Source: Amborella trichopoda (Eukaryota; Streptophyta; Magnoliopsida; Amborellales; Amborellaceae). Taken from it: DNA of 64,000 bases. Under the pieces are notes generated by a model, which was not told where the DNA came from, did no database searches, and was given only the letters and a program-made list of their open reading frames with translations. Numbering within the stretch: position 1 is the first letter of the stretch; each line of letters opens with the position of its first letter. The stretch covers positions 2,898,242-2,962,241 of the forward strand of contig NW_006498102.1 in NCBI RefSeq assembly GCF_000471905.2, in the 5' to 3' direction. Shown here in pieces: positions 1-10,191 of this stretch. The position numbers and the translations under genes are program-made.

Positions 1-195
1 CAAACATTTCGATCATGGATTACAAAAAATTCGATCATGGATTACAAAAAATTCTATCATAGGGTTACAAAAAAAAAAAAACAAAAAATTCGATCGTGGA
101 TTACAAAAAAAAAAAACAATTAGATCATGGATTACAAAAAAATCGATCAAGTATTACAAAAAACTCTATCATGGATTCAAAAAAAAAAAAAATCC
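1..195. repeat. A-rich minisatellite
   Basis: About seven degenerate copies of a 22-35 bp unit, with a core like TTCGATCATGGATTAC followed by an A-run of variable length. Variation lies mostly in the A-run length and in a few base changes. The array runs off the left edge of the window, so its full size is unknown. No coding potential is evident. Confidence 0.85.
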
Positions 196-208
196 GTACG
201 GGACGCCG

Positions 209-367
209 ATTCACTGTACGGCTCACCGATTCCGTACAGTGAATGGGCGAGTCACTGTACAGAATCGTCCGGTTCTCTCTAGAACCGGACGATTCCCGTT
301 TTTTTCGCCAATTCGATCCGTCCATGGCGATTTCCGAGTCGAACAGGGCGAGTCCGGTTCGACTCGG
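209..367. repeat. Three consecutive perfect hairpins
   Basis: Three different inverted repeats lie head to tail. Arms 209-221 and 232-244 have 13 bp each and a 10-nt loop. Arms 262-276 and 281-295 have 15 bp each and a 4-nt loop. Arms 334-344 and 357-367 have 11 bp each and a 12-nt loop. All arms are perfect matches. The motif CACTGTAC or its complement recurs at the first hairpin and just after it. This probably marks the end of a transposon, but no matching partner end was found. Confidence 0.8.
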
Positions 368-573
368 CATTTTTTTAAACACTGGTTGAGGTGCATTTTT
401 CGTAACTTCTGTCTCATTCTGTCTCAACAACAACAAAAAAAAAAAAATTAATGAGGGTGAAATTGGGTGGCTACTATTATTCCATTGACTAAACTTAAAC
501 TTCAAAAGAAAATTTATTGAACTTTATGGCACATCCAAGCTATCAAATTTTATATCGGATGGTTGTAAGCAAT

Positions 574-1066
574 GTGCGTAAAATCGAACAGGAACGGTTA
601 ACTGGAGATAGGCCTGGCAGCGGTTTAACTGGCCTAATCGGTAAACCGGCCGATTCAACCGCTCTAACCAAGCAAGTTCCGGGCGGTCAAAAAAGTGTTG
701 AATTTTTTTTTATTTTTTAAAAAAGGTATATAAAAAGTGATTAAAACAAAACACATTCAAATGAATTTGAAAATTAATGAAGAAATGGATTTTAACCCAT
801 TTTATATATTTTAAGGGTTATTTTTAAAATTTTATAAAAAAAAGAGAAATATAAAAGTGAGTATTAATTACCAAAACAATTTTTAATATTTACCATAATG
901 TAAAGAATATTTAAAAATGCATTACGAATCAAATTCCAAAATTTTGAGAATTTATATACATTTTTTTGATTTTTTTTTTCAAATACAGGTTGATTACCCT
1001 AACCGTCCAAAACCGGAAAAGGCCACCGATCTAACCGGGCGGTTAGGACGAGCGATTTTACGAACA
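574..1066. mobile_element. Short non-autonomous TIR element
   Basis: The ends are inverted: GTGCGTAAAATCG at the left and the complement of GTTCGTAAAATCG at the right. The element is flanked by identical 15-bp direct repeats ATGGTTGTAAGCAAT (559-573 and 1067-1081). The subterminal parts are rich in CCGGTT and AACCGG-like motifs, and the middle is AT-rich and non-coding. The class is not settled, because 15 bp is longer than the usual target duplication of any TIR superfamily. Confidence 0.65.
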
Positions 1067-1179
1067 ATGGTTGTAAGCAATTGTGGTCACCTTCTACCAA
1101 AGGTAAATGATCTCATTGTATACAATCCAAAAAAATTACAAGGGTTATGTTTCTCTCTCGTATGAAAACCATTGTTTGA

Positions 1180-1850
1180 CAACCCGACTGGCTTAAACTG
1201 GAATGGGCCGGGTTACTCAAAATCGGCTACTAGCCGTGGCTGGTTTTGGCCTGTTAAGATGGTCAACCGACTTGACTATCTTAATTTAATTAATATATAT
1301 ATATAAACTAAGAAATTTATTAGTATTAGATTTATCAATATCGTCTATAATTTTGAAAAAGATTAAGAGATATTTTGGCTATAAATACTTATTTTTACAA
1401 TTTTTCCATTTTTTTCATATTATTTCTAAAACACTCTTGGGCACAAATTAATTTTTCAAAATCTATTTTCACTATATTTGCAATCTTATATAGATGTATT
1501 TTATTTAAGAGTAATGATCCTATAGGACTCTCCCCTACCATGTGTATAGGACCCTAAATGATCACTATTAAAGTTGGTAGGGATCTCTAAAAAAATTATC
1601 ACAAGGGCGTGAGACTTGATTTTTTTTAAAATTTATACCAACTTTAATGGTGATCATTTAAGGGTCTTATACACATAAGTGGGAAAGGGTCCTATAAAAT
1701 AATTTCTCTTTTTTTAATTACACATAAAATTTTCATTTTTTTTAAAAATAAAATTTTTTTTAAACTTTTTCTAGCCCGATTGGGACTTGCACGATTAGGG
1801 CCGATTACTCGGACGGGTTCCGGGTTACTTGGACCCGGCCAAACGCCGGT
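1180..1850. mobile_element. CCGG-motif repeat, family copy 1
   Basis: The outer parts carry motifs such as GGGCCGGGTTACTC and CGGGTTCCGGG. The AT-rich interior around 1370-1470 (ATACTTATTTTTACA, then GAGCACAAAT-like, then AAATCTATTTT) matches the interior of 26640-26740 in order. Both are therefore copies of one non-coding repeat family. This copy is split by the MITE at 1509-1708. Outer boundaries are approximate. Confidence 0.55.
1509..1708. mobile_element. Mutator-like foldback MITE, 200 bp
   Basis: About 70 bp of the left end, starting GAGTAATGATCCTATAGGA, pairs with the right end, whose complement starts GAGAAATTATTTTATAGGA. The flanking 9-mers TTTATTTAA (1500-1508) and TTTTTTTAA (1709-1717) differ at one base. 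A 9-bp duplication is the hallmark of Mutator-type insertion. A degenerate relative lies near 21320-21400. Confidence 0.7.
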
Positions 1851-1968
1851 TCGTGCAGTCGAATAGTGAACACTGATGAAAAGCGGATGAAAACCCATCG
1901 CATCTCTCTCCTGTCACTTATTCCAGTCCAGATCTATGCCTGTAGTTTCTCTCACGTCCTTTCTCACA

Positions 1969-2004
1969 TATATATCTATATATATATATATATATATATA
2001 TATA
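1969..2004. repeat. (TA)n microsatellite
   Basis: An almost pure TA run interrupted by one C, lying about 540 bp upstream of the delta-adaptin start codon. It is too far upstream to be the core TATA box unless the 5' leader is long. Confidence 0.9.
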
Positions 2005-2544
2005 ATCTCTTTCTTATCGAATAGAAGTGTATACAAAATTCACATCGTGTCCTGTGAATATCGACTCAGTTCACAACCATCTCTGGCAGGTTTTCTCTCT
2101 CATCAAACACCCCTGTCTCTCCTAAAATTTTCATCTGCTTAGTAGTGCCTTTCTGATAAAACCCATCTCGGATTCTCATCTGTACCCACAATTTCTCTCT
2201 TGAAATCTAGCACTTGTCCGATACAAAGCATCTCCCCTTCTCATCCACGCAGTGATTCTCTTTCTAATTCACTTAACCAGTCTATCTCTCATAAGGTCAA
2301 ATCCTCATCAACACACAAAACCCATCTCATAGTTGTAAAATATCCCTTTAAATCCGCGATCTGACAGGTCTTCCATTGATTCAGAAAGCCCAGTCCATGC
2401 ATCTTTTGCTCTATATCTCGCCCTACTTTAAATCCCCATTTATGCACAAAACCCATATCCAAATTCGTGCAGAAAACCCACTTGAATCCATGAACTAACT
2501 GGCTGTCCGTTGATTCCAAGCGGGTCTGGTTCATAAACCCCGCT
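2005..2544 (+). promoter_or_regulatory. Upstream region of the delta-adaptin gene
   Basis: This 540-bp stretch is pyrimidine-rich, with many TCTCT blocks typical of plant promoters and 5' leaders. It also has recurring AAAACCCAT/AAAACCCAC motifs (around 2157, 2316, 2448 and 2476). No clear TATA box close to the start codon was found, so the transcription start cannot be placed. Most of it is probably 5' leader plus proximal promoter. Confidence 0.4.
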
Positions 2545-5391
2545 ATGGTTCCGGCAATTGTTGATTCGCTTCTTCAGAGGTCATTGGAGGATTTGATCAA
2601 AGGCCTTAGAATCCAAATGATTGGCGAAACCCAGTACCTGAATAAAGCCATGGAAGATATTAGGAAGGAAATCAAATCAACTGATCACCAGATGAAAGCC
2701 ATTGCCTTGCAAAAGCTCACATATCTCAACATGCTTCATGGTTTCGACATGAATTGGGCATCCTTCCATGTCGTAGAGGTAATGAGTATGCCTAGATTTT
2801 TCCATAAAAAGATTGGTTATCTTGCTGCTTGTCAAAGCTTCTCTGAGCAAACTGAGGTTTTATTACTAATAACCAATCAGTTGAAAAAGGATTTAGGGGG
2901 CACTAATGAATATGAAGTAGGCCTAGCTTTGAATTGCTTATCTGTTATTGCTACATGTGATCTTGCTAGAGATTTAACCCCTGATATTTTCACTTTACTT
3001 GGTAGTAGTAAGATTTATGTGAAAAAGAAGGCCATTTCTGTGGTTTTGAGGATTTTTAAGAAGTACCCAGATGCTGTTAGGGTTGCATTTAAGCGTTTAG
3101 TGGAGAATTTAGAGCGCTCAGATGTTCAAACCAGTTCGGCAGTTATTGGGGTGTTTTGTGAATTAACAATGGATGACCCAGTTTCATATCTTCCTTTAGC
3201 TCCAGAGTTTTATCGATTATTGGTTGATTCAAAGAATAACTGGGTATTGATTAAGGTTTTGAAGATTTTTGCTGTTTTGGCACCTCTAGAACCTCGATTA
3301 GCTAAGAGGATTGTAGAACAAGTATCCGATCTTATGAGGAAAACAATGGCTAAGTCACTTCTTTTGGAATGTATCAGAACAGTGGTTTCGGGCCTTTCAG
3401 ATTACAAGTCAGCAGTTCAACTCTCGGCAGAAAAAATCAGGGACTTTCTTGTGGAGGATGATCCAAATTTGAAGTATTTGGGTTTACAGGTTCTTTCCAC
3501 TCTAATGCCCAATCACTTATGGGCAGTTCTTGAAAACAAGGAGCTCATTGTTAAGTCTCTGGATGATGAGGATCCAAGCATTCGGTTGGTGGCCCTGAAT
3601 CTTGTGATGGGCATGGTATCAGAGGAGAATTTGGTAGAGTTTTCACAGGTTTTGGTCCATTATGCACTTAAGTCCGAACCAGAATTCTCTAACAAAATAT
3701 TGGGTTCTGTTCTTTCCACTTGTAGTAGGAACCTTTATCAATTGGTTTCAGATTTTGACTGGTATGTTGCACTTTTAGGTGATATATCGAGAAACCCACA
3801 TTGTCGACATGGCCAAGAAATTGAAAGGCAGCTTATAGACATCGCTCTGAGGGTAGAAGATGCTAGAGCAGAGCTTGTACGAGTTTCTCGTGATCTATTG
3901 ATCAACCCTGCACTTCTTGGGAACCAATTTTTGCACAGGGTTCTCTCTGCTGCTGCTTGGATTTGTGGGGAGTTTTCTGAGTTTTTGAAGGACCCTTTTG
4001 AGATTATGGAGGCTTTGATTCAACCTCGCACTGTTCTTTTGCCACCATTGTCTAGAGCTGTTTATATCCAATCAGCACTTAAAGTTTTAGTATTTTGCTT
4101 TCATGGGTATATGAATAAAAAAGAAAACATGCTCTGTGATCTACATAGTGGTAGCCGTGGAAGCCAGAGGATAGTGGGTGAAGATTTGAGCTTACAAGTG
4201 GGTAATGGTGGTTTAGAGGTATCAGAAACTGATGGGAAATCATGCTCGGCAGCTGAAGGTTCTGAATCGGTAGGAGGCGAAATTCTAGCAGATTTTGATG
4301 AAATAGAGGCCCTTAGAGATGACGGGCTTATCTTCAAGAAGGAATCTCTTCTTCATCTGGTTAATCTCATCAAGATGGCTATTGGTCCATTATTGGAGAG
4401 TGATGACGTGGAGCTGCTTGAGAGGGCACGTAATTTACTTGGTCTGGTTGATTTGCTTGAAGATAGTCCTGGGTTTCTTGCGGTGAACGAAGGGGAAGAA
4501 AATGCAAACTCAGTTCCTGAATCTTCAGAAATTATCGAACTGATGCATGGTGTCTTCTTAGAGGAGCTCACTCCAGTTTCTGTGCATGCCCAGGAAAGAG
4601 TTCAGGCACCTGATGGTCTCACTCTCCCTCAAAACCTTTCTGAATTGGCTGCTATTATAGGCGAGGACCCTCTTTCTCCAAGTGGGGTTTCAATTGGGCC
4701 TCCACAAAGTGGTGAATGGGACAATATTTCCTTCCTTAATAAACAAAAGCAAGAACCTGAACCTTCAGGAGAGGGCAAGTCTTTGTTAGAGGAACATCGA
4801 AAAAGACATGGGTTATTTTATTTGTCTCCAAGTAAAGGTGAAACAGAATCTAATCTTGACTATCCATCTGCAAATGTTGTTGAGGCTCCTAATGATACCC
4901 CCAATGCTCCTAGTGATCTGGTGAGGCTTACAGAGAAAACCTTTGTTTCCAAAAAGCCAACTCGTGCAAAGCCAAGGCCAGTGGTGGTAAAGATAGATGA
5001 TGGAGATGAGGTGGTTACCCAAACCGAGAAGCAAATGAAGGGATCAAAAGAAGACTTGCTTGCTGGTGTGATCAGAGATGTTCTTCTAAGTGGTAAAGGG
5101 GACCCCTCGAGCAGTTCATCCCATAGGAAAGAAAAAAATATCATGGATATGCATACACCCGAAGAAAATTCAGAGGCTATTGAGAAAAATAGGCATGGGT
5201 CTCCTAGTTCTAAGAGAACCAAGCACAAAAGTCATGGTAAAGGACGACATAAAAGTTCAGGGAAGAATGAGGACAATGAAAAACACAAGAATGGTCATCA
5301 TCAAAATACAAAACATAGGAGCTGGCGAAGAGCAGAGAGTCCTAGAAAGGTGGATCCACAAGCCCAAGTCATTCCAGACTTTCTTTTGTAG
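2545..5391 (+). CDS. AP-3 complex subunit delta (delta adaptin)
   Basis: Large subunit of the AP-3 adaptor coat, which sorts membrane cargo from Golgi/endosomal membranes to the vacuole in plants. The 948-aa frame has no introns. The N-terminus (SLLQRSLEDLIKGLR, then KAIALQKLTYLNMLHG at about 51-66) and the adaptin block around 79-165 (MSMPRFFHKKIGYLAACQSF, YVKKKA) identify the family. Helical HEAT-type repeats run to about residue 580. An acidic hinge follows (EILADFDEIEALRDD), then a charged linker. From about residue 855 the tail is rich in Lys, His, Arg and Ser and ends VIPDFLL. The length exceeds the roughly 870 aa I recall for the Arabidopsis protein; the difference seems to lie in the linker and basic tail. 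The start is the first Met of the conserved N-terminus. All ordinary adaptin regions look intact, so the gene is probably functional. Confidence 0.96.
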   Translation: MVPAIVDSLLQRSLEDLIKGLRIQMIGETQYLNKAMEDIRKEIKSTDHQMKAIALQKLTYLNMLHGFDMNWASFHVVEVMSMPRFFHKKIGYLAACQSFSEQTEVLLLITNQLKKDLGGTNEYEVGLALNCLSVIATCDLARDLTPDIFTLLGSSKIYVKKKAISVVLRIFKKYPDAVRVAFKRLVENLERSDVQTSSAVIGVFCELTMDDPVSYLPLAPEFYRLLVDSKNNWVLIKVLKIFAVLAPLEPRLAKRIVEQVSDLMRKTMAKSLLLECIRTVVSGLSDYKSAVQLSAEKIRDFLVEDDPNLKYLGLQVLSTLMPNHLWAVLENKELIVKSLDDEDPSIRLVALNLVMGMVSEENLVEFSQVLVHYALKSEPEFSNKILGSVLSTCSRNLYQLVSDFDWYVALLGDISRNPHCRHGQEIERQLIDIALRVEDARAELVRVSRDLLINPALLGNQFLHRVLSAAAWICGEFSEFLKDPFEIMEALIQPRTVLLPPLSRAVYIQSALKVLVFCFHGYMNKKENMLCDLHSGSRGSQRIVGEDLSLQVGNGGLEVSETDGKSCSAAEGSESVGGEILADFDEIEALRDDGLIFKKESLLHLVNLIKMAIGPLLESDDVELLERARNLLGLVDLLEDSPGFLAVNEGEENANSVPESSEIIELMHGVFLEELTPVSVHAQERVQAPDGLTLPQNLSELAAIIGEDPLSPSGVSIGPPQSGEWDNISFLNKQKQEPEPSGEGKSLLEEHRKRHGLFYLSPSKGETESNLDYPSANVVEAPNDTPNAPSDLVRLTEKTFVSKKPTRAKPRPVVVKIDDGDEVVTQTEKQMKGSKEDLLAGVIRDVLLSGKGDPSSSSSHRKEKNIMDMHTPEENSEAIEKNRHGSPSSKRTKHKSHGKGRHKSSGKNEDNEKHKNGHHQNTKHRSWRRAESPRKVDPQAQVIPDFLL

Positions 5392-5806
5392 CTTGTTTCA
5401 GCTTACTTGTTTCCTATCAGGTACGTGAATAATGACGTGCTTGTACTACACATTGATATTGTTTGTTTGCTTGTTGTTGGAAGGTGAATTCTCAATTTTA
5501 TGGAGTGTACAGTTGTGTTCTTGGAAGGAATTTGTTTGTACGGTAAAATTGGGGAATTGAAACTCCTTATATATATATAAAAAAAAAAGTGAATCAAGTA
5601 ACATAGCATTGCTTTTCTAGTTTTCTATGAAAACTTCATTTTTTTCTTTTATATGTGAGTTACTATTATTGATAAAACTCAAGTGCAAGTGAGAACATTG
5701 GATAAATACATTTAGTCGCATTGATTGGCGCATCCTGTTTATTGCAAATAAATATCAGGGAGCATGTAGACTGGGCCTTCTTGGACCTTTTGGACTGGAT
5801 GGGCAT
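5392..5806 (+). other. 3' flank of delta-adaptin gene
   Basis: Non-coding, AT-rich sequence after the TAG stop. It contains a short TATATATA tract near 5568-5579 and an AATAAA hexamer at about 5747 that could serve as a polyadenylation signal. No other structure is seen. Confidence 0.5.
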
Positions 5807-6091
5807 GAGTTGGAAATATGATCTAGATCCCAGGGTAGAATATGCAAGTAGAACATCAGTATAAGAGAGAAGGAAAGGGAAGAGAAAGAAGAAGAAAGGA
5901 GGGAGAATTAGGGTATAAAATATGGATTAGTTCATTGTGTTAAACTAGTCACACTCTCACACTCGCACTTATATACTATTGACGTGGAAAAGTTACAAAA
6001 TATATCCTTGGCTAAATGAAGAAATCCAAGCTATAACCTTATTAAATATCATATCCCATTTATGCCCCTACCTAGCCATTGCACTTCAACA
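5807..6091 (-). repeat. 3' LTR of the 5.8-8.05 kb element
   Basis: About 285 bp. On the minus strand it begins TGTTGAAGTGC directly after the polypurine tract at 6092-6104. Its partner is 7774-8050, and the two are clearly diverged, so the insertion is old. Confidence 0.6.
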
Positions 6092-7773
6092 CTTCCCTCA
6101 AGCCAAAACATAGATATCGATCATGCCCTGGTTGCGTTGGCTGGGTATCACATGTTGACATGTGTTGGCACTTAGACACGTGTCGACATGCTGGCCATAG
6201 TATCTAATAATATTGAACTCAACAGAGGATATTACGTATCATATCTTTTTTGAAGTATAAACAACTCACCCTCGCACCCACGTGACCCCCCCCCCCCCTG
6301 CCCCCGCCACCGCCAAAAAACAAACACCCCTAAGTGACTTGAATGATGATAAATGACCTGACCAAAGTCACATGGGCTTTGACCTTTGAGTTATGAGGAT
6401 GGCCATGGGGACTGTCAGCTGTGGGCCATGAATAAACTAATCACAATATTTCTATATTAAAAAAAACTTTTAGCCATCCTGCTGGATGGAACCTAAGACA
6501 AAGTGATGTGAAGATGACACTCTACTACGCGGGTCGTAAACCCTTACATGATAGTTAAGTGAGGATTTTTATATATGTGGTATTTTTTTGCCTTTTATTT
6601 GAATAATAAATAAAGATTACAAATTAGAGTTCCCTGCGACATGCATTCCACTCGTTACCTGGACTACAGCCTCCACCACGACCATTGAATTGGAAATTAC
6701 GTCAGTTTATGGGCTGGTTGTAATTTAGTTCATTCCAAAAACACCGCAGAGTAGCTTAGTAATCTTCAACTGATAAATCTTCTTTTTTGAAGTTGTTGCT
6801 TTGCTGTCTCTCTCTCTCCAAAAAAGGAAGTTGTTGATTTGCTGCTCTAACTCATAGATTTTTGTGATACTCTTCTCCTTTGTGCATAGGCTTCAGCTAT
6901 TGTATCCATAACTCTTTTGAAACTACACTTCATGAATATGTGACTCAAGTTTGACTGCATAGAACTCAAAGTCCTGTTCATAAATATCATTTCATTGGCT
7001 TCCTAATCTGCATAAAATGGCTTCTTACCTGGTTTCCCTATATGTCCTTCAATATAACCCAAATTTTCCTACCTGCAAGGAACAAGTGTACAGATCTCGT
7101 CCCGCAAGGAACAAATGTACAGATCTCGTCCACTTCAAAATGTTTGTGCCACCAGATTTTATAGTAGTGATTTGAAGATCAGGATAGTCCATATGTGGTG
7201 ATTGCTTTTGCCTCGTTACTTCTTCAAGACGATAGATTAATCACCAAAAACAATGACAAACTGTTACTGAGATCTGGTTATACCTTCCGGTCTCCCTTTA
7301 GTCATAGATACTCTCTGTACACACAACTGTCTTAAACAGTGCATAAGGCTGCCAATTATACAATCCCAGTTGTGGGAGTTACTATTTGATCCACGTCAAA
7401 TAGTTGTGACCAGAATAAAATATCTTAAGATTTATTTGAGATCACTCATAAAAAGGAAAGACCAAATATGTTTGACCAAATCTATGTAATTTGATCGATC
7501 ATCGGATCATCCAAACCAGTGGATCAGGAAAACCTAAATATTGGCACCTGTCTCAAAACTCAGATCAGATAGGGAAAACCCCAAGACTTGGCATATATAA
7601 ATAGATGTGGGTTTTCTCACCATTATCTTCAAAGGATGAGATCTATTGGGGTTACTCCTTCCCTCACATTATCAGGCTCTCAGGGCCATACAACTGCTGA
7701 TATCAGCGATGTGACTAGAGTCTTTCTAATTGACTTCAATTTTTTCTTCAGATCTGGACCTTGCCCCTAATAC

Positions 7774-8050
7774 CGAGTTGGGAAAATGATCTAGATCTAG
7801 GTTTGAATCTGTAAGTACAATCTGTTTATGAGAGAGAAGTAAAGAGAAGGAAAAGGAGAAGCGAAAAAGAAGAAGAATGGGGAGAGAATGTGTTAGAGAG
7901 AAATAGGATATAGAACTTGTGGCTAGTCTATTGTGTTAGACTAGTCACACATATATTATGGACATGGGAAAATTACAAAATATACCCTTCGTTTAAGTAA
8001 AACATCCAGACCGGTCTTTGGTGTCAATTAAAGAATACACCTTTTTCTTC
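7774..8050 (-). repeat. 5' LTR of the 5.8-8.05 kb element
   Basis: Matches 5807-6091 from the primer-site edge to about 8010. The outer end has drifted and its exact limit is not visible. Confidence 0.55.
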
Positions 8051-8984
8051 TATTTAAATTTATTTGAAAAGTTCCTCTTAAGGATTCTGTCGAAGCTCCT
8101 GAGATCTTAGGTAGGTAGTTCATAGTCAAAGCAATCAGCTCGGACCATGCATGTGTGTCCCATATTTGACACTGTTGAAGGCATTTGGCCTTAGGGCCTT
8201 GATTTGATTGTGCTGGCCCTTTGCCGTAGAATGACTCAGTGCTTTAGAAATGTTTCCTGCCATGAAGGCCTGCTTATATCTGTCACAGATGCAATGATGA
8301 AGGCCTTGCAAGTTGTAGTATATTTACATGTGCCGTAGTAGGAGTATGGGCCATGAAGTTTTGGTAATGGGTTCGTTTTTACCTGCTTGCTTTTGAAGGC
8401 ATATGTGCTCTAAGGATCTCCAACCGAGATTCAATGGGTGGTAAATTGGCATCATCTGGAGAAATATGAAGCATCATTGCCTCAAGGCTATTATGATAAC
8501 TTTGAATACCTAGGACAAGGCCTGGGCAATCAGAAGATAAGAACTATATCAACTATATCGCCTTATGTTTTGAAAAGAAAAAGGTTAAAATGTAAAACGA
8601 ACAATGGCATGTGATTAACAAAAGATAGTTCAAAAAGTCCACCTACTTATTTAGTCTTCTTTGTGGCAAAGCATATCTTAGAAGAATTTTGGTGACTTCT
8701 ATCAATGTTGAATATACCCATTCTCTATCATCCATTTTAGGCTTCAATGCCTATTTACGTTGTTCAACATCAATTTAAAGCATTTAAATGAGGTGCCACC
8801 ATAAACATCCAAGTGGGCCTTTGCAGATATTTTATAATTTGCCTTTGATGCTTCCTTAACTGCCCACTAAAGAAATCATTTTCTCGGAAATGTTCTTCTC
8901 CAGAAAGGAGTGTTACATACTTTGTACTGACCATAGACTCAGGAAAATAATAAGATTTTATGCTAACAGTTACCTATGAAAGTG
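8051..8984. other. Intergenic, nothing recognised
   Basis: Mixed-composition sequence. No open frame with family resemblance, no repeat and no RNA gene was recognised here. Confidence 0.6.
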
Positions 8985-9600
8985 GGTGGACCATTTAGCC
9001 ATCGTTACCATAATCTCTAACCCAAGGTCGTGATTCCGACAAGGAATCTTCATGGAATCTGTTTATGTGAAGGCAGTAATCTCGATTCCAACACTCATAG
9101 TTTCTAATATTTATTGATTCGCGATTCCACAATTGTTGAATCTCGATTCTACATTTGCTGAATCTGGATTCCACACATGATGAGAGCTTCATCAAATTAG
9201 AAACACAAACATAGGGCCATGAACTCCAAAAATAAATAAATCAAGAACCTATGAGAAGCATTAAATTAGAAATTCGATTCGAAAGATATCGGAATCTCAA
9301 TTCCATATATGAAGGAATCTTGATTCCATATGGGGTCTATTCCAAATAGATCAGAAACTCAATTTCAAAGAGGACTGAATCTCGATTCCATTTATGTAGA
9401 GATCTCAATTCCATTCAGACTGAATCTCTATTCCTATACAGTAGAAATCTTGTTTCTCGCAATTCCCTTTATACAGATGTTGATTCCGAAAACATGAATC
9501 TTCTAACCAGCCGTGATTCTGATTCCTAAAACGATTCAGAATCTCAAGCATTTCCAACAAGGCAACAACTAAAATTTTGGCTATATTGTTGAGTTGCTGA
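8985..9600. repeat. Degenerate GAATCTCGATTCCA array
   Basis: More than fifteen imperfect copies of a short module like GAATCTCGATTCCA, spaced roughly 25-35 bp apart and often itself partly palindromic (GAATC..GATTC). The left edge has CATCGTTACC and the right edge GGCAACAACTA. These resemble the ends of the hAT-like elements at 53577-54308 and 58269-59658, so this is probably a third, more decayed member. No target duplication is convincing. Confidence 0.6.
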
Positions 9601-10191
9601 GACATCTAAAGTCCATATTTTGCTGCATTGTCATAGAATCAAACATACTGTTACAAAGATTGTAGTAATGCATGTATATAAAATCATTTGTTAGGCCTTT
9701 GGTTAAACTTCTGCTGGACCCAGCCGATCTGATGTTAAGACATGAGTTGTGGACGCATGTTTCCTTACGGCTTTGCAAACAGCTTTGTAGCATTTGGTTC
9801 GAAGAATCTTGGCAAACTCTTGTAGCTAGATGTTTCCACTGCAACAAGGCTTCTTCTATTCACAAGAAATAGGAACTCTTAATTAGTAGAGGGGGGCCAG
9901 AGGTCTGATATTTAATGATTGGTTACTCATGTAATGCACAAAAAGTTTTATTTAGGTGAAACTTCCAAGTAGCCTGTATGCTTGAATTCTTGAAAGATAT
10001 TATAAACCTAGAAGAATGAAACAGATTGGTGCTCAATTACTAGGATGTTGTGGGCCAGACTCTTTATCATGCCACTAGGTTTAAGCTTGATTTTTAAGAT
10101 CATGAAATAAAAAGAATACAAAAAAAAAGGAGATAATGAAGGGAATCATATGTACCTTCTCTGGTTTTCAAAATTCTTAAATCTCTTGATA
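9601..10191. other. Intergenic, nothing recognised
   Basis: Short spurious frames only. No repeat or gene family was recognised. Confidence 0.6.

Larger units (their letters stand above)
5807..8050 (-). mobile_element. Non-coding LTR retroelement, Copia-like ends
   Basis: Two related sequences, 5807-6091 and 7774 to about 8050, share in order ATGATCTAGATC, a GA-rich tract, an ACTAGTCACA-type motif and TTACAAAATATA. They behave as long terminal repeats. Read on the minus strand, the inner edge of the right repeat is followed by CGGTATTAGGGG (7763-7774), a decayed methionine-tRNA primer site. The left repeat is preceded by a purine tract (GGCTTGAGGGAAG) and starts TGTTGAAGTGC, the usual Copia 3' junction. 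The 1.7 kb interior (6105-7761) has no gag or pol frame, so the element was mobilised in trans or has decayed completely. Confidence 0.65.

Noticed and set aside
4860..5228. Antisense frames over the delta-adaptin gene
   Set aside because: Mirror frames of a strongly coding + strand; no independent support.
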